Positions 43,471 through 52,636 of a DNA stretch of 64,000 bases are shown piece by piece. The position numbers were made by a program, and so were the translations under genes. The stretch comes from Chryseobacterium sp. (lineage in GTDB: Bacteria; Bacteroidota; Bacteroidia; Flavobacteriales; Weeksellaceae), in NCBI GenBank assembly GCA_031286615.1, contig JAITUA010000019.1:1-64000 (forward strand), written 5' to 3'. The notes beneath the pieces are model-generated. The model was not told the DNA's origin. It did not search any database and was given only the letters and a program-made list of their open reading frames with translations. The stretch's first letter is position 1. Each line of letters begins with the position of its first letter.

Positions 43471-45137
43471 TATTGTACTCCCAGTAACGTTCCCGAAACA
43501 TTCCATGAACTGAAACTTGTGCCTTCGGAAGCTCCCTGAGGAATTTTTACCTGGATTGTATGTTGACCTGCTTTCAAATCTCCAAGAGGAATGAAGTTCG
43601 GATTGGTAACCGTTCCCGGGCACCAGTTTGATCTGCTGAGGTCTGATGATGAAAGACCGTCCTGGAAATTTCCTGATGCAGGATTGTACAAACGGTACGA
43701 ACCACAGTCTGTTCTCCATGGGACGAATGAAAATATTGGATTTCCATCAACGAAAATAGAATTGGCCTTAGGAACAAATTCATCGCCATTTTCCCAACCT
43801 CCATGTCCGGTTGTGGTATATCTTAGCTGAGCATTTTTCAAGTCTTTATTTAAGGTGAAATTAACAAGAAGTCCTTTGTCCTGATTGAACATCGTAGAAT
43901 AATCCTGCCCAGCCATTTCCATAATATTTAGAGTATTGAATAATGGTATCGCTGTATTGTTTTTATTAATTGCCTGGTCGCTTTTGTGAATGGTGATATC
44001 AAGGCTTACTTTATGTCCTCCTTTGTCATAGTTGCCAATAAATGTACCTACCCAAAGTTCTTTTCCGGATAATGCAGGTTTAAGCTCTGTAATATCCTGT
44101 CGGTAAGGGCTGATGGTCTGCCAGTCTTTTCCTTTAAGCTGAATATGATTGAACTTCTGGATACCAAAAGCGGTAAAGAATCTCATCATTTCCATAGCAG
44201 GACTATAGTTGTCTGTAGCTGTTATGCCGTAATATTGCTTTCCGTTTCCATTTTCATAGACAGGAAGTGTTTTTGCCCCTTTTTCCAATCCGTCAAAAAA
44301 GGATTTTTCTTTATCCTGAGGAATGAAAAATACGGTTCCTGTTCTGTCATAGGCGTCTCCGTTCGATTGCTGTTTCAGTTCTACAAAAATATTTTCTCCT
44401 TCTGTAATAGCCGGGAATTTTATCTTTTTAAGAATGATAGTCCCGTTGGCATATCTTTTTATCTTATCATCTGATTTAGAGGCATCCGAAAAATTGATCG
44501 TTTCGTTTTCAAAAACATTCAGCGTGGTAAATCTGCTTTTCCAAAGTAAATCTTTATATCCTAACTGATCCGTTGTCTGTATGTTTCCTTTTACAATATT
44601 TTCAATTCCTGTATTTTTTATTTTTTTGATTGAACCGGCTGTAATTAAAGAATTCTTATTTCTCTCTACTTCCAGAACCAGACCTAAATTCTGTCCCAAA
44701 ACAGAAGGTCCGCCTTTTAACTTCAGATCATTCGTATACCAGATTTCAATAGTATTTGAATTGACTTTGGTAACCGCTTTTTTACAGTTGTATCCTAAAA
44801 TCTTTTTAGTTTCATTGGTAAGTTCAAAATCCTGTTTTCCTACAGATTCAGCGTCTGATGTTGAAATAGTGGATCCGGGTTTTAAAAAAGCATATGAAAC
44901 AATAGTATTTGATGGCTTTTCTACCTTAGTGATCTCATAAGGGAAGCTGTTTTTTTGTTCTTTGATCGTACTGTTGAGGATGAAATTTTCTTTCTCATTA
45001 ACCCAAACAATAGTGGAGGGCTGGTCAGCAGTAGTTTTTCCGTTGTATGAGCTGATATACTGAATTTCATAGGTCTGTGCAGAAAACAGACAGTATAAGA
45101 AGATCGTTAGAAAATTGAAAACAGTTCTTGTATGCAT
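43470..45137 (-). CDS. secreted peptide-N-glycosidase F, type II
   Basis: 555 residues, much longer than classical PNGase F (about 354). Signal peptide (FNFLTIFLYCLFSAQ), then a domain of about 160 residues resembling GLPGLI-type or the N-terminal bowl-like domain of PNGase F-II (KKILGYNCKKAVTKVNSN, IEIWYTNDL), then the two-domain PNGase F core. In the core, GHGGWENGDEFVPKANS aligns with the E206 region of PNGase F, and WRTDCGSYRLYNP with NWCPGTV matches its Cys and Trp-rich part. It should cleave N-glycans from the asparagine of glycoproteins outside the cell. No T9SS tail is seen. Confidence 0.85.
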   Translation of the reverse strand: MHTRTVFNFLTIFLYCLFSAQTYEIQYISSYNGKTTADQPSTIVWVNEKENFILNSTIKEQKNSFPYEITKVEKPSNTIVSYAFLKPGSTISTSDAESVGKQDFELTNETKKILGYNCKKAVTKVNSNTIEIWYTNDLKLKGGPSVLGQNLGLVLEVERNKNSLITAGSIKKIKNTGIENIVKGNIQTTDQLGYKDLLWKSRFTTLNVFENETINFSDASKSDDKIKRYANGTIILKKIKFPAITEGENIFVELKQQSNGDAYDRTGTVFFIPQDKEKSFFDGLEKGAKTLPVYENGNGKQYYGITATDNYSPAMEMMRFFTAFGIQKFNHIQLKGKDWQTISPYRQDITELKPALSGKELWVGTFIGNYDKGGHKVSLDITIHKSDQAINKNNTAIPLFNTLNIMEMAGQDYSTMFNQDKGLLVNFTLNKDLKNAQLRYTTTGHGGWENGDEFVPKANSIFVDGNPIFSFVPWRTDCGSYRLYNPASGNFQDGLSSSDLSRSNWCPGTVTNPNFIPLGDLKAGQHTIQVKIPQGASEGTSFSSWNVSGTLLGVQ

Positions 45138-45156
45138 AAATAAAATGAGTTTGCTG

Positions 45157-45164
45157 CAAAGTTA
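45157..45164 (-). promoter_or_regulatory. Bacteroidota -7 element for the PNGase gene
   Basis: TAACTTTG on the minus strand, 20 bases before the ATG. Confidence 0.55.
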
Positions 45165-45273
45165 TTCTAAAGTTTCCACAGCGTCAAAACAGTTTAATCT
45201 ATACAGTTAGTAGACAATGTGCTTTAAATGTTACAAAAAATGTTACATTTTTTTAGAAAGATTTTTTTAATAA

Positions 45274-45306
45274 AAAAAACTACTCCAGAAAATAGAGTAG
45301 TTTTAA
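45274..45306 (-). terminator. terminator after the RsmB-type gene
   Basis: AAAACTACT and AGTAGTTTT with an 11-base loop and T run on the minus strand, 20 bases beyond the stop. Confidence 0.7.
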
Positions 45307-45325
45307 GTATTGTTATTGATTTGGA

Positions 45326-46531
45326 TTAAGAAATTCTCTCAATCAAAGCCATATAGAATCCGTCATAACCTTCACTAGGCATTACTTTTTCATCCTTAAT
45401 CATTTTGAATCCAGGGTTGTTTTTGATGAATTCATCTACCTGCAGATTGTTTTCAGAAGGAAGGATAGAACATGTAGCGTACACCATTTTTCCTCCTTTT
45501 TTAAGCATTTTAGAATAGTCCTGAAGAATTTGTTGCTGCTCTTTTTTAATTCTGTCAATAAAGTCCTGATCAATTTTCCACTTACTGTCCGGGTTTCTTT
45601 TTAAAACTCCAAGACCGGAACATGGTGCATCAATCAGAAGTCTGTCTGCTTTTTCATGAAGACGTTTGATTACTTTGTTGTCGGCAATCATACGGGTTTC
45701 AATATTGTGAGCTCCGGCTCTTTTAGCACGACGCTTCAATTCGGCAAGTTTCCACTCGAAAATATCAAGGGCAACAATCTGACCTTTATTTTTCATTAAT
45801 GCTGCTAAGTGAAGTGTTTTTCCTCCCGCACCGGCGCACGCATCTACCACTCTTTGTCCTTCCTGTACATCAAGGAAATAACCGATCTTTTGAGAAGAAG
45901 CATCCTGAACTTCAAATAATCCTTCTTTAAAAGCTGTGGTAAGAAAAACGTTTTTCTTCTCTTCTAACTGAACAGCATCAGGATAATTTTTAATCGGAAA
46001 AGAAACAACACCTTCATCAGAAAGGTCAGAAATAAGTTCTTTTGTTGTTGTTCTTAGAGAGTTTGCTCTTAAAACGGTAGGTGCCTGCTCATTCAAAGCA
46101 GCCATTTCTCTTTCCCATTTTGCTCCAAGTTCTTTTTCAAGAGTTTCAGCAAGCCATTCAGGAATAGAGTGCTCTATTGCTTTTGTAGGAACTGTATTCT
46201 TTTTAAGTTTTGTAAGAATATCGGCAATTTTGATTCCGTCAAATTCTTCAAATTTTTTATAATTGGTCTTACTCCAAAGTAGATAGGCGATGATAAGCTT
46301 GTAAATATTGTTGGGTTTTACACCTTCCCCCATATAATATTCAAGACGTTTTTTCCAACGGATAATATTGTAGAAAATCTCAGAAACAACAGCTCTGTCC
46401 TGGCTTCCCCATTTTCTGTTTGCTTTCAGAAGTCTTTCAATAACCTTATCGGCATATTTGTTTTTTTCAAAAAATGTCTCCTGTAGGGCATCGTGAATTC
46501 CGATGGCCAAGTTTCTGTGAATAAGTTCCAT
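45326..46531 (-). CDS. RsmB/NOP family RNA (cytosine-5) methyltransferase
   Basis: 401 residues. N-terminal NusB-like helical domain (RKWGSQDRAVVSEIFYNIIR) and C-terminal SAM-dependent m5C methylase domain: VDACAGAGGKTLHLAALM (motif I), RLLIDAPCSGLGVLKRNPD (motif IV with Cys) and VYATCSILPSEN (motif VI with catalytic Cys). Most likely 16S rRNA C967 methylase or a relative. -7 element at 46557; monocistronic. Confidence 0.9.
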   Translation of the reverse strand: MELIHRNLAIGIHDALQETFFEKNKYADKVIERLLKANRKWGSQDRAVVSEIFYNIIRWKKRLEYYMGEGVKPNNIYKLIIAYLLWSKTNYKKFEEFDGIKIADILTKLKKNTVPTKAIEHSIPEWLAETLEKELGAKWEREMAALNEQAPTVLRANSLRTTTKELISDLSDEGVVSFPIKNYPDAVQLEEKKNVFLTTAFKEGLFEVQDASSQKIGYFLDVQEGQRVVDACAGAGGKTLHLAALMKNKGQIVALDIFEWKLAELKRRAKRAGAHNIETRMIADNKVIKRLHEKADRLLIDAPCSGLGVLKRNPDSKWKIDQDFIDRIKKEQQQILQDYSKMLKKGGKMVYATCSILPSENNLQVDEFIKNNPGFKMIKDEKVMPSEGYDGFYMALIERIS

Positions 46532-46556
46532 AAATTTGCTTCGCTGTTTGAATCTG

Positions 46557-46564
46557 CAAAAATA
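46557..46564 (-). promoter_or_regulatory. Bacteroidota -7 element for the RsmB-type gene
   Basis: TATTTTTG on the minus strand, 26 bases before the ATG. Confidence 0.5.
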
Positions 46565-46674
46565 CGACTTTTAATTGAGAGTTTGGAATTTGGGGTTTAA
46601 GAATAGAATTGTGGGAGATGAATAGGAATTGTAGATCGTCTTCGATTATGAATTTTTTACAATACATAAATAAA

Positions 46675-46826
46675 TTTAACGCAATGAGCACTAAGATATT
46701 TTATAGTTTTAAGAACGATCGCAAAGGCGTTTTACTCAGCAATAAGTATTCTCTCTTTGCTAAATGAAATGCCTTTGCGAACAAAACCTACATGATGAGC
46801 AAATTTAGCGAACCTTAGCGTTTAAT
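46675..46826. repeat. dispersed near-palindromic element, copy D
   Basis: From TTTAACGCAATGAGCACTAA to TTAGCGTTTAA. The segment AAGAACGATCGCAAAGGCGT is the exact reverse complement of part of copy C, so it lies in the opposite orientation. The terminal TTTAACGC/GCGTTTAA pair forms inverted ends. Confidence 0.75.
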
Positions 46827-46886
46827 CTTAATTACTCTTTCCGCTATCTAAATTATTCCCTCTTGACTTCAACCTCTAAAAAGCTC

Positions 46887-46894
46887 TACCTTTG
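46887..46894 (+). promoter_or_regulatory. Bacteroidota -7 element for yjdM
   Basis: TACCTTTG, 15 bases before the ATG. Confidence 0.6.
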
Positions 46895-46908
46895 CAAAAA
46901 TTAAAAAT

Positions 46909-47253
46909 ATGAGTGATACAGTACTTTGTCCGAAATGCAGCTCTGAGTTTACCTATCCGAGCGATAATATGATGGTATGTTCCCAGTGTTTCTACGAATG
47001 GGACCCCGCAGAAGCGGCTTCTGAAGCAGCTAACGAAGGGAAAATATTGGATTCAAACGGAAACGAACTTCAGGATGGAGATTCTGTAGTTGTGGTAAAA
47101 GATCTTCCTGTAAAAGGAGCGCCAAAACCGGTAAAAGCAGGAACTAAAGTGAAAAATATCCGTTTAAGACCAGGAAGTGATCACAATATTGATTGCAAAA
47201 TTGATGGTTTTGGAGCTATGGCTCTTAAGTCTGAATTTGTAAAGAAAGCATAA
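46909..47253 (+). CDS. yjdM: zinc-ribbon protein of the YjdM/PhnA family
   Basis: 114 residues. N-terminal zinc ribbon with C7, C10, C24 and C27 ([18 protein letters not shown]), then the PhnA C-terminal SH3-like domain ([37 protein letters not shown]). Despite the older name alkylphosphonate utilisation protein, no direct role in phosphonate breakdown is established, and no phn genes are near. Single gene with its own -7 element. Confidence 0.92.
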   Translation: MSDTVLCPKCSSEFTYPSDNMMVCSQCFYEWDPAEAASEAANEGKILDSNGNELQDGDSVVVVKDLPVKGAPKPVKAGTKVKNIRLRPGSDHNIDCKIDGFGAMALKSEFVKKA

Positions 47254-47561
47254 GAAAACTTTGTTTTTTTATGGCATAAAAATAAGAAAAGGAAAAAATT
47301 GGACAGTGTAATCTTTCAAAAGACTTAATTGCAAGATTGCTAATGTCCGTCTGGAAGGCAGAAAGAGAAATAACCAAAAATTTCCTTATGCTTTGAAGGT
47401 ACAAATGTAAGAAAAAGTTTTATAACAGATTCTTATGTTTGTATTTTTTTTTAATGGGTAAGTGTAAGTAAATGTAGGTGTTATGTGATGAATAGAGAGA
47501 AAGTAAATTATAAAATAAGGAGTCAGGCTAATAAACAAATTGACAATTTTATCCTTTTACT
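47254..47561. other. 308-base gap without a gene
   Basis: AT-rich, no reading frame of note, no clear hairpin. GATTGCTAATGTCCGTCTGG at about 47334 stands out only as less AT-rich. I see nothing I can name. Confidence 0.35.
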
Positions 47562-48497
47562 TTACACAAAAGAAATACTGATCAATCCTTCTAGTTTTTC
47601 ATCCGTGTAAACTACTATTTCTTTATTTCTTGCTTTAATTTTATTCCAATAATAGTTTCCTGCAAATCTGCTTTCAAGGACTTCAGCTTCGAGACCGCTT
47701 TCCGTGATTTTGATTTCTTTAGGATAGTAGGAGAATTTTGAAAGCTGGAAATCTTCTGCCTCGTTTTCGCTGAAAATATTCACTTCCCCGAATAATTTCG
47801 CAACATAAGAGTTATAAGGATGTCTGTAAGTTTCTTCCGGACTGTCATTCTGAATGAGTCTTCCGTCCTGTAAAATGACGATCTGATCCAGCCATGGCAT
47901 AATGTCCTGAAGCTCATGAGTAGAGATGATTAGGGAAACTCCATGTTGCTTGACGTATTTGAAAAGTTTTTCTCGGAGTTCAATTTTTCTCGGAAAATCC
48001 AGATTACTGAAAGGTTCATCTAAAATCAGAAGTTTTGGAAGTACAGATAACGCTCTGGCAATGGCCACTCTTTGCTGCTGTCCGCCACTTAAATATTTGG
48101 GAAGTATATTGGCGAATTCCTGCAATCCTACCACTTCAAGAAGCTCCGTTACGGTTTCTCTTTTTTGTTTTAAATTGATATTTGAAATAAATTTCCCTAC
48201 ATTTTCTGCCACTGTAGCATAAGGCATAAGGTCAAAATTCTGTGCCACAAATTTCATTTCCGGCTCTCCGGGAACAAGATTTCCTTTCGGTCCTAAAAGT
48301 CGCGTTCCGTTAAAAATAATTTCTCCGCTTTCCCAATCAAGAAGTCCATAAATAAGGTTGAGAAGTGTAGATTTTCCGCATCCGCTTTCTCCGGCAAGAG
48401 CTATAATTCTGTTTTCATCAAACCTTAGGTTAAGGTTCTGAAACAGGGGATTTTCTTTGGTGTGAGAGAAAAATAAATTGTTTATTTCTAATAGCAT
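47562..48497 (-). CDS. ABC transporter ATP-binding protein
   Basis: 311 residues. Complete nucleotide-binding domain: Walker A GESGCGKST (36-44), Q-loop in VAQNFDL, signature LSGGQQQ (136-142), Walker B LLILDEP with NLD D-loop, and H-loop STHEL. A C-terminal extension of about 80 residues (EIKITESGLEAEVLESRFAG) resembles the TOBE domain of the PotA/FbpC import group. No permease or binding protein is adjacent, so its partner is elsewhere. The -7 element sits four bases from the ATG. Confidence 0.9.
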   Translation of the reverse strand: MLLEINNLFFSHTKENPLFQNLNLRFDENRIIALAGESGCGKSTLLNLIYGLLDWESGEIIFNGTRLLGPKGNLVPGEPEMKFVAQNFDLMPYATVAENVGKFISNINLKQKRETVTELLEVVGLQEFANILPKYLSGGQQQRVAIARALSVLPKLLILDEPFSNLDFPRKIELREKLFKYVKQHGVSLIISTHELQDIMPWLDQIVILQDGRLIQNDSPEETYRHPYNSYVAKLFGEVNIFSENEAEDFQLSKFSYYPKEIKITESGLEAEVLESRFAGNYYWNKIKARNKEIVVYTDEKLEGLISISFV

Positions 48498-48501
48498 ATT
48501 A

Positions 48502-48509
48502 CAAATGTA
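48502..48509 (-). promoter_or_regulatory. -7 element placed for leaderless transcription of the ABC ATPase
   Basis: TACATTTG on the minus strand, ending four bases before the ATG at 48497. Confidence 0.45.
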
Positions 48510-48572
48510 AGGTTTTTATGAAAACATAATTTTTTTTATTATATTAGCGGAACTAATAAAAATAAATCAAAA

Positions 48573-49232
48573 ATGAGAAAAAAACTGTTTTCGATAGCGA
48601 TTCCTGCTTTATTCGTTGCTGCTGTAATGGTTTCTTGTAAAAAAGATAAACCGCTTACCAGTGAGAGTAATGAGGTGACGACTACCAAGGAAGGTAGCCA
48701 GTTCACTTTGGATACGCTAAACAGTAAGGTTGAATGGAAGGGATATAAAGTTTTTAAATCTGAAAATACGAGTCATTTTGGAACAATCAGATTTGAAAGC
48801 GGAGATGTAACAGTGAAAGACGGAAAACTGGAAAGCGGAAAATTCGTTGCTGATATGAGCTCATTAACTTCTGTAGACTTGAAAGACAGTCCGGAAGATT
48901 TAGGGAAATTAAATGGCCACCTGAAGAGCGGTGATTTCTTTGAAGTTGAAAAATTTCCAACAGCTTCTTATGAAATTACAAAAGTTACTCCGGCTACGGA
49001 AGGTGATTATAATACTCTTTTGGATGGTAATTTAACGATTAAAGGAATTACAAAACCTGTTCAGTTTAAAGCTAATGTTTCTGTGAAAGATGGAGAAGTG
49101 AGTGTAGCCACTGAGCCGAAAGATATCAAGAGAGAAGAGTTTGGCGTAAAGTTCCAGGCTCCTGCTGAAAACGGTGTGATTAAAGATGAGGTGACTCTTC
49201 AGATCAGCGTTAAAGCTTTAGAAAAGAAATAA
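48573..49232 (+). CDS. YceI family lipoprotein
   Basis: 219 residues. N-terminal lipoprotein signal with VMVSC, lipidated at C22, then a linker and the YceI lipocalin-like barrel: FTLDTLNSKVEWKGYKVF, HFGTIRFESGDVTVKDGKLE and LTIKGITKPVQFKANVSVKD. YceI proteins bind polyisoprenoid or amphipathic lipids in the periplasm. Single gene with a good terminator. Confidence 0.92.
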   Translation: MRKKLFSIAIPALFVAAVMVSCKKDKPLTSESNEVTTTKEGSQFTLDTLNSKVEWKGYKVFKSENTSHFGTIRFESGDVTVKDGKLESGKFVADMSSLTSVDLKDSPEDLGKLNGHLKSGDFFEVEKFPTASYEITKVTPATEGDYNTLLDGNLTIKGITKPVQFKANVSVKDGEVSVATEPKDIKREEFGVKFQAPAENGVIKDEVTLQISVKALEKK

Positions 49233-49262
49233 TTTTTTTATTTAAGTGAAATAAGTGATTGA

Positions 49263-49294
49263 AGTCTGCCTCCGAAAAAGAGGCAGATTTTTTT
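49263..49294 (+). terminator. terminator after the YceI gene
   Basis: GTCTGCCTC and GAGGCAGAT with a T run of seven. Confidence 0.85.
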
Positions 49295-49325
49295 ATGACG
49301 GACTTAATATTAAACATAAAAGTCG

Positions 49326-49333
49326 TATTTTTG
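49326..49333 (+). promoter_or_regulatory. Bacteroidota -7 element for pheS
   Basis: TATTTTTG, 26 bases before the pheS ATG. Confidence 0.6.
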
Positions 49334-49358
49334 CAAAACATTTTGAAAGGGTAAAATA

Positions 49359-50369
49359 ATGATAGAAAAGATAGAAGAACTACTGATCGAAGTAAACGGC
49401 TTCAATGCTACCTCTAGGGAAGATATCGAAAACTTCCGAATCAAGTACAACGGTAAAAAAGGGGTTCTTAATGATTTTTTTGAAAAATTTAAAGAAGTTC
49501 CTAACGACCAGAAGAAAGAATTCGGACAAAAGATCAACACCTTGAAGCAGGCAGTTGCTGTAAAATTGGAAGATTTGAAAAATTCTTCTGAATCTTCTAT
49601 TGTGGTAGAAAAAGAAGATCTTACAAGACCTGCATTTCCATCGGAATTGGGTTCAAGACACCCGATTAACCTGGTAAAAAACAGAATTATTGAAATTTTC
49701 AAATCTATTGGTTTTGCAGTAGCAGACGGACCTGAGATTGAAGATGACTGGCATAACTTTACGGCGCTTAACCTTCCGGAATATCACCCGGCAAGAGATA
49801 TGCAGGATACGTTCTTTATTGAGCAGAATCCGGATATCCTTTTGAGAACACATACGTCTTCTGTACAGACTCGTTTTATGGAAGAAAATCAGCCGCCAAT
49901 CAGAATTTTATCTCCGGGAAGAGTTTTCAGAAATGAAGCGATCTCTTCACGTTCACACTGTATTTTCCACCAGATTGAGGGATTATATATTGATGAGAAT
50001 GTAAGCTTTGCAGATTTAAAGCAGACAATCCAGTTCTTTACTACTGAGCTTTTCGGAAAATCCAAGATCAGAATGAGACCTTCTTTCTTCCCGTTCACAG
50101 AGCCAAGTGCTGAAATTGATGTGTATTGGGGATTAAACTCTGAAACAGACTACAGAATTACGAAAGGAACAGGATGGCTGGAAATTATGGGATGCGGAAT
50201 GGTAGACCCTGCCGTACTGAAAAATGTGAATATTGATTCTGAGAAATATTCAGGATATGCATTCGGAATGGGAATTGAAAGAATTACAATGCTTCTTTAC
50301 CAGATGAGTGACATCAGAATGTTCTTTGAAAATGATATCAGAACACTGGAACAGTTCAAAACACTATAA
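49359..50369 (+). CDS. pheS: phenylalanine-tRNA ligase alpha subunit
   Basis: 336 residues. Class II synthetase: an N-terminal coiled-coil arm (IEELLIEVNGFNATSREDIE), motif 2 in PGRVFRNEAISSRSHCIFHQ, and motif 3 with AFGMGIERITMLLYQMSD. It attaches phenylalanine to tRNA-Phe together with PheT, which is not next to it, so the genes are split as in many Bacteroidota. A strong terminator follows. Confidence 0.96.
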   Translation: MIEKIEELLIEVNGFNATSREDIENFRIKYNGKKGVLNDFFEKFKEVPNDQKKEFGQKINTLKQAVAVKLEDLKNSSESSIVVEKEDLTRPAFPSELGSRHPINLVKNRIIEIFKSIGFAVADGPEIEDDWHNFTALNLPEYHPARDMQDTFFIEQNPDILLRTHTSSVQTRFMEENQPPIRILSPGRVFRNEAISSRSHCIFHQIEGLYIDENVSFADLKQTIQFFTTELFGKSKIRMRPSFFPFTEPSAEIDVYWGLNSETDYRITKGTGWLEIMGCGMVDPAVLKNVNIDSEKYSGYAFGMGIERITMLLYQMSDIRMFFENDIRTLEQFKTL

Positions 50370-50376
50370 AAAATCA

Positions 50377-50405
50377 AACCTCCGGAGCTCCGGAGGTTTT
50401 TTGTT
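50377..50405 (+). terminator. terminator of pheS
   Basis: AACCTCCGGAG and CTCCGGAGGTT form a perfect 11-bp stem followed by a T run. Confidence 0.9.
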
Positions 50406-50596
50406 TTTAATTACTGACCTAAGAAACAAAACGTAATTAAAAACTGATCTTATTGAAAAATTTACACGTGTCTGTTTCTTATGCCCATACTTCGGTTTGA
50501 ATCCGCTAGGTACCTCAAAGAAGTATTGACATGCTGCAGCTGTAGGGCCGCCTCTATTATTAAGACAACCTGTGTTAAGAATATATTACATCAAAT

Positions 50597-50628
50597 AAAA
50601 AAGCCTGTAAAATTTACAGGCTGTATAT
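50597..50628 (-). terminator. terminator of the DUF3108 gene
   Basis: AAGCCTGTAAA and TTTACAGGCT arms with a T run on the minus strand, 17 bases beyond the stop. The 190 bases between this and the pheS terminator hold nothing I can name. Confidence 0.75.
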
Positions 50629-50644
50629 TTAATCATAAAGATGG

Positions 50645-51415
50645 TTATTTACTAAACTTCAAAGGATATTTTACGTTTTTGTAATCGTCTATACTGGCTT
50701 TTAATGAACCTACTGCAAGTTCAGCTTTCAGCAGCATTGGTACATGATTGGCATCGTTGGAAACCCACATCGTTACGCCTTCTTTTTCTTTAAATACTCT
50801 TCCGCTTTTTACAGATGGAATAATTTTCAGACAGTTAATAGTACCGAATTTTGTCTTTAAATTTTCTGTACCCGTTACTTTTAGCTGGAAAGGAAACATT
50901 TCATCATCAATCCATACATTCATATTGATTATGGTTCCCACTTTCAGCTCATCCGGGCTTTTACTTCTTAAATAGTAAAAACATGAAAGCATATCCTGAA
51001 CTCCTTTTACTGATTTCAAAACCTTAGAACCATTAGCCGGCGTCTTTTTATCTGTTAAAATTAATGTATTGTTATCATGATTAAAAACCGTTTCAAAATG
51101 CTGGCGGTAGCTTCCTTCACGTACATTTCTTACATAGAAACTTGGTAATCCAGTCTGTGTATTAATGAAACTTTCGTACAAATCTTCTACTTTGAAGAAC
51201 GCTTTTACGGCACCGGTAGTCTGTCCTGTACCTTTTACATAGAGATGGGGAACTCCTTTGTAATTGGTCTGTTTTGTAGTAAGGTTTGCTGTTCCTGCAT
51301 TAAGGAAGCCATAATGAATTCTGAGAGTGATGGATTCGCCGTCCGCGATGTTATCAATCTGGGCTGAGCCTAAAAAGAATATAAATACTGCAAAAAGGAC
51401 TAAAATTTTCTTCAT
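50645..51415 (-). CDS. DUF3108 domain protein, exported
   Basis: 256 residues. Signal peptide (MKKILVLFAVFIFFLGSAQ). The body matches DUF3108: ITLRIHYGFLNAGTANLTTK, GTGQTTGAVKAFFKVEDLYE, SFYVRNVREGSYRQ, GVQDMLSCFYYLRS, and a late VTMWVSNDANHVPMLLKAEL. Predicted periplasmic beta-structured protein of unknown job. Single gene; -7 element at 51441. Confidence 0.85.
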   Translation of the reverse strand: MKKILVLFAVFIFFLGSAQIDNIADGESITLRIHYGFLNAGTANLTTKQTNYKGVPHLYVKGTGQTTGAVKAFFKVEDLYESFINTQTGLPSFYVRNVREGSYRQHFETVFNHDNNTLILTDKKTPANGSKVLKSVKGVQDMLSCFYYLRSKSPDELKVGTIINMNVWIDDEMFPFQLKVTGTENLKTKFGTINCLKIIPSVKSGRVFKEKEGVTMWVSNDANHVPMLLKAELAVGSLKASIDDYKNVKYPLKFSK

Positions 51416-51440
51416 AACAAGACATTTACAAAAACGTTGC

Positions 51441-51448
51441 CAAATTTA
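51441..51448 (-). promoter_or_regulatory. Bacteroidota -7 element for the DUF3108 gene
   Basis: TAAATTTG on the minus strand, 26 bases before the ATG. Confidence 0.55.
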
Positions 51449-51526
51449 AAATCTTAAATGATAGATATTTGACAAATCTCAGGTTTTTATTTAGAATCAA
51501 TTAAATATGCTTCGCATTAAAATTAG

Positions 51527-51534
51527 TAAATTTG
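51527..51534 (+). promoter_or_regulatory. Bacteroidota -7 element for the ferredoxin reductase operon
   Basis: TAAATTTG, 35 bases before the ATG at 51569. Confidence 0.55.
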
Positions 51535-51568
51535 CAGTTACATGTATAATTAAATTATCTTAAATATT

Positions 51569-52624
51569 ATGATAACCACTGATATATTGATCATAGGTGC
51601 GGGACCTACAGGACTTTTTGCAGTTTTTGAAGCTGGTTTATTAAAAATGAAGTGCCATATTATTGATGCGCTTCCACAGCCGGGAGGGCAGCTGGCGGAG
51701 CTTTATCCTAAAAAACCTATCTTCGATATTCCAGGTTATCCTTCAGTGAATGCTGGAGAATTGGTGGATAATTTGATGGAGCAGATCAAGCAGTTTCAGC
51801 CTGGATTTACTTTGGGAGAAACCGCTGTTTCTTATACTAAAGTAGATGATGAATGGTTTGAAGTGATTACTAACAAAGGAACTGTTCACAGATGTAAAGC
51901 AATTGCCATTGCCGGTGGTTTGGGTACTTTTGAACCAAGAAAACCTACGATGGATAATATTGCAGACTACGAAGAAAAAGGTCTTGAGTACTTCGTGAAA
52001 GAACCTGAACATTTCAGAAACAAAAAAGTAGTGATTGCCGGAGGTGGTGACTCTGCTCTTGACTGGAGTGTTTTCTTGTCAAATGTAGCAAGTGAAGTTA
52101 CATTGATTCACAGAAGAAATGAGTTCCGAGGAGCTTTGGATTCTGTAGAAAAAGTTCAGGATCTGAAAAATCAAGGAAAAATTAAACTTATCACTCCTGC
52201 TGAAGTTACAGCGATTAAAGGTGACGGAAAAGTAGAAGCGATTACGGTACAGGTTGATGGTGAGGAAGCTTATGATATTGAAACTGATTATTTTATCCCG
52301 TTATTCGGATTGACTCCAAAATTAGGAGAGATCGGAAACTGGGGATTAAATATCGAAAAAAATGCTATCGTTGTAAACAATGCTTTAGATTATCAGACCA
52401 ATATTGACGGAATCTACGCAATAGGAGATATCAATACATATCCTGGAAAACTGAAGTTGATCCTTTGTGGTTTCCACGAGGCTACTTTGATGTGTCAGAG
52501 TGTTTATAACAGACTGAATCCTGGTAAAAAATTCGTATTGAAATATACAACGGTAAGTGGAGTTGATGGATTCGACGGAAGCCGTAAAGAAGCAGAGAAG
52601 GCAGTTGTGAAAAAAATTGACTAA
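51569..52624 (+). CDS. ferredoxin-NADP reductase, thioredoxin reductase-like type
   Basis: 351 residues. FAD-binding GAGPTGLFAVFEAG (GxGxxG at 10-15), PQPGGQLAELYP, a second Rossmann NADPH site VVIAGGGDSALDW, and C-terminal IYAIGDINTYPGKLKLIL. The redox-active CxxC of true thioredoxin reductases is absent, as expected of the YumC-type ferredoxin reductases. It lies 12 bases upstream of a ferredoxin, so the pair probably moves electrons from NADPH to that ferredoxin. Confidence 0.9.
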   Translation: MITTDILIIGAGPTGLFAVFEAGLLKMKCHIIDALPQPGGQLAELYPKKPIFDIPGYPSVNAGELVDNLMEQIKQFQPGFTLGETAVSYTKVDDEWFEVITNKGTVHRCKAIAIAGGLGTFEPRKPTMDNIADYEEKGLEYFVKEPEHFRNKKVVIAGGGDSALDWSVFLSNVASEVTLIHRRNEFRGALDSVEKVQDLKNQGKIKLITPAEVTAIKGDGKVEAITVQVDGEEAYDIETDYFIPLFGLTPKLGEIGNWGLNIEKNAIVVNNALDYQTNIDGIYAIGDINTYPGKLKLILCGFHEATLMCQSVYNRLNPGKKFVLKYTTVSGVDGFDGSRKEAEKAVVKKID

Positions 52625-52636
52625 TTTTGCAGAATT

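Noticed and set aside
50481-50684. 67-codon plus-strand reading frame
   Set aside because: It runs through the terminator of the DUF3108 gene and into its coding region; composition is not protein-like.
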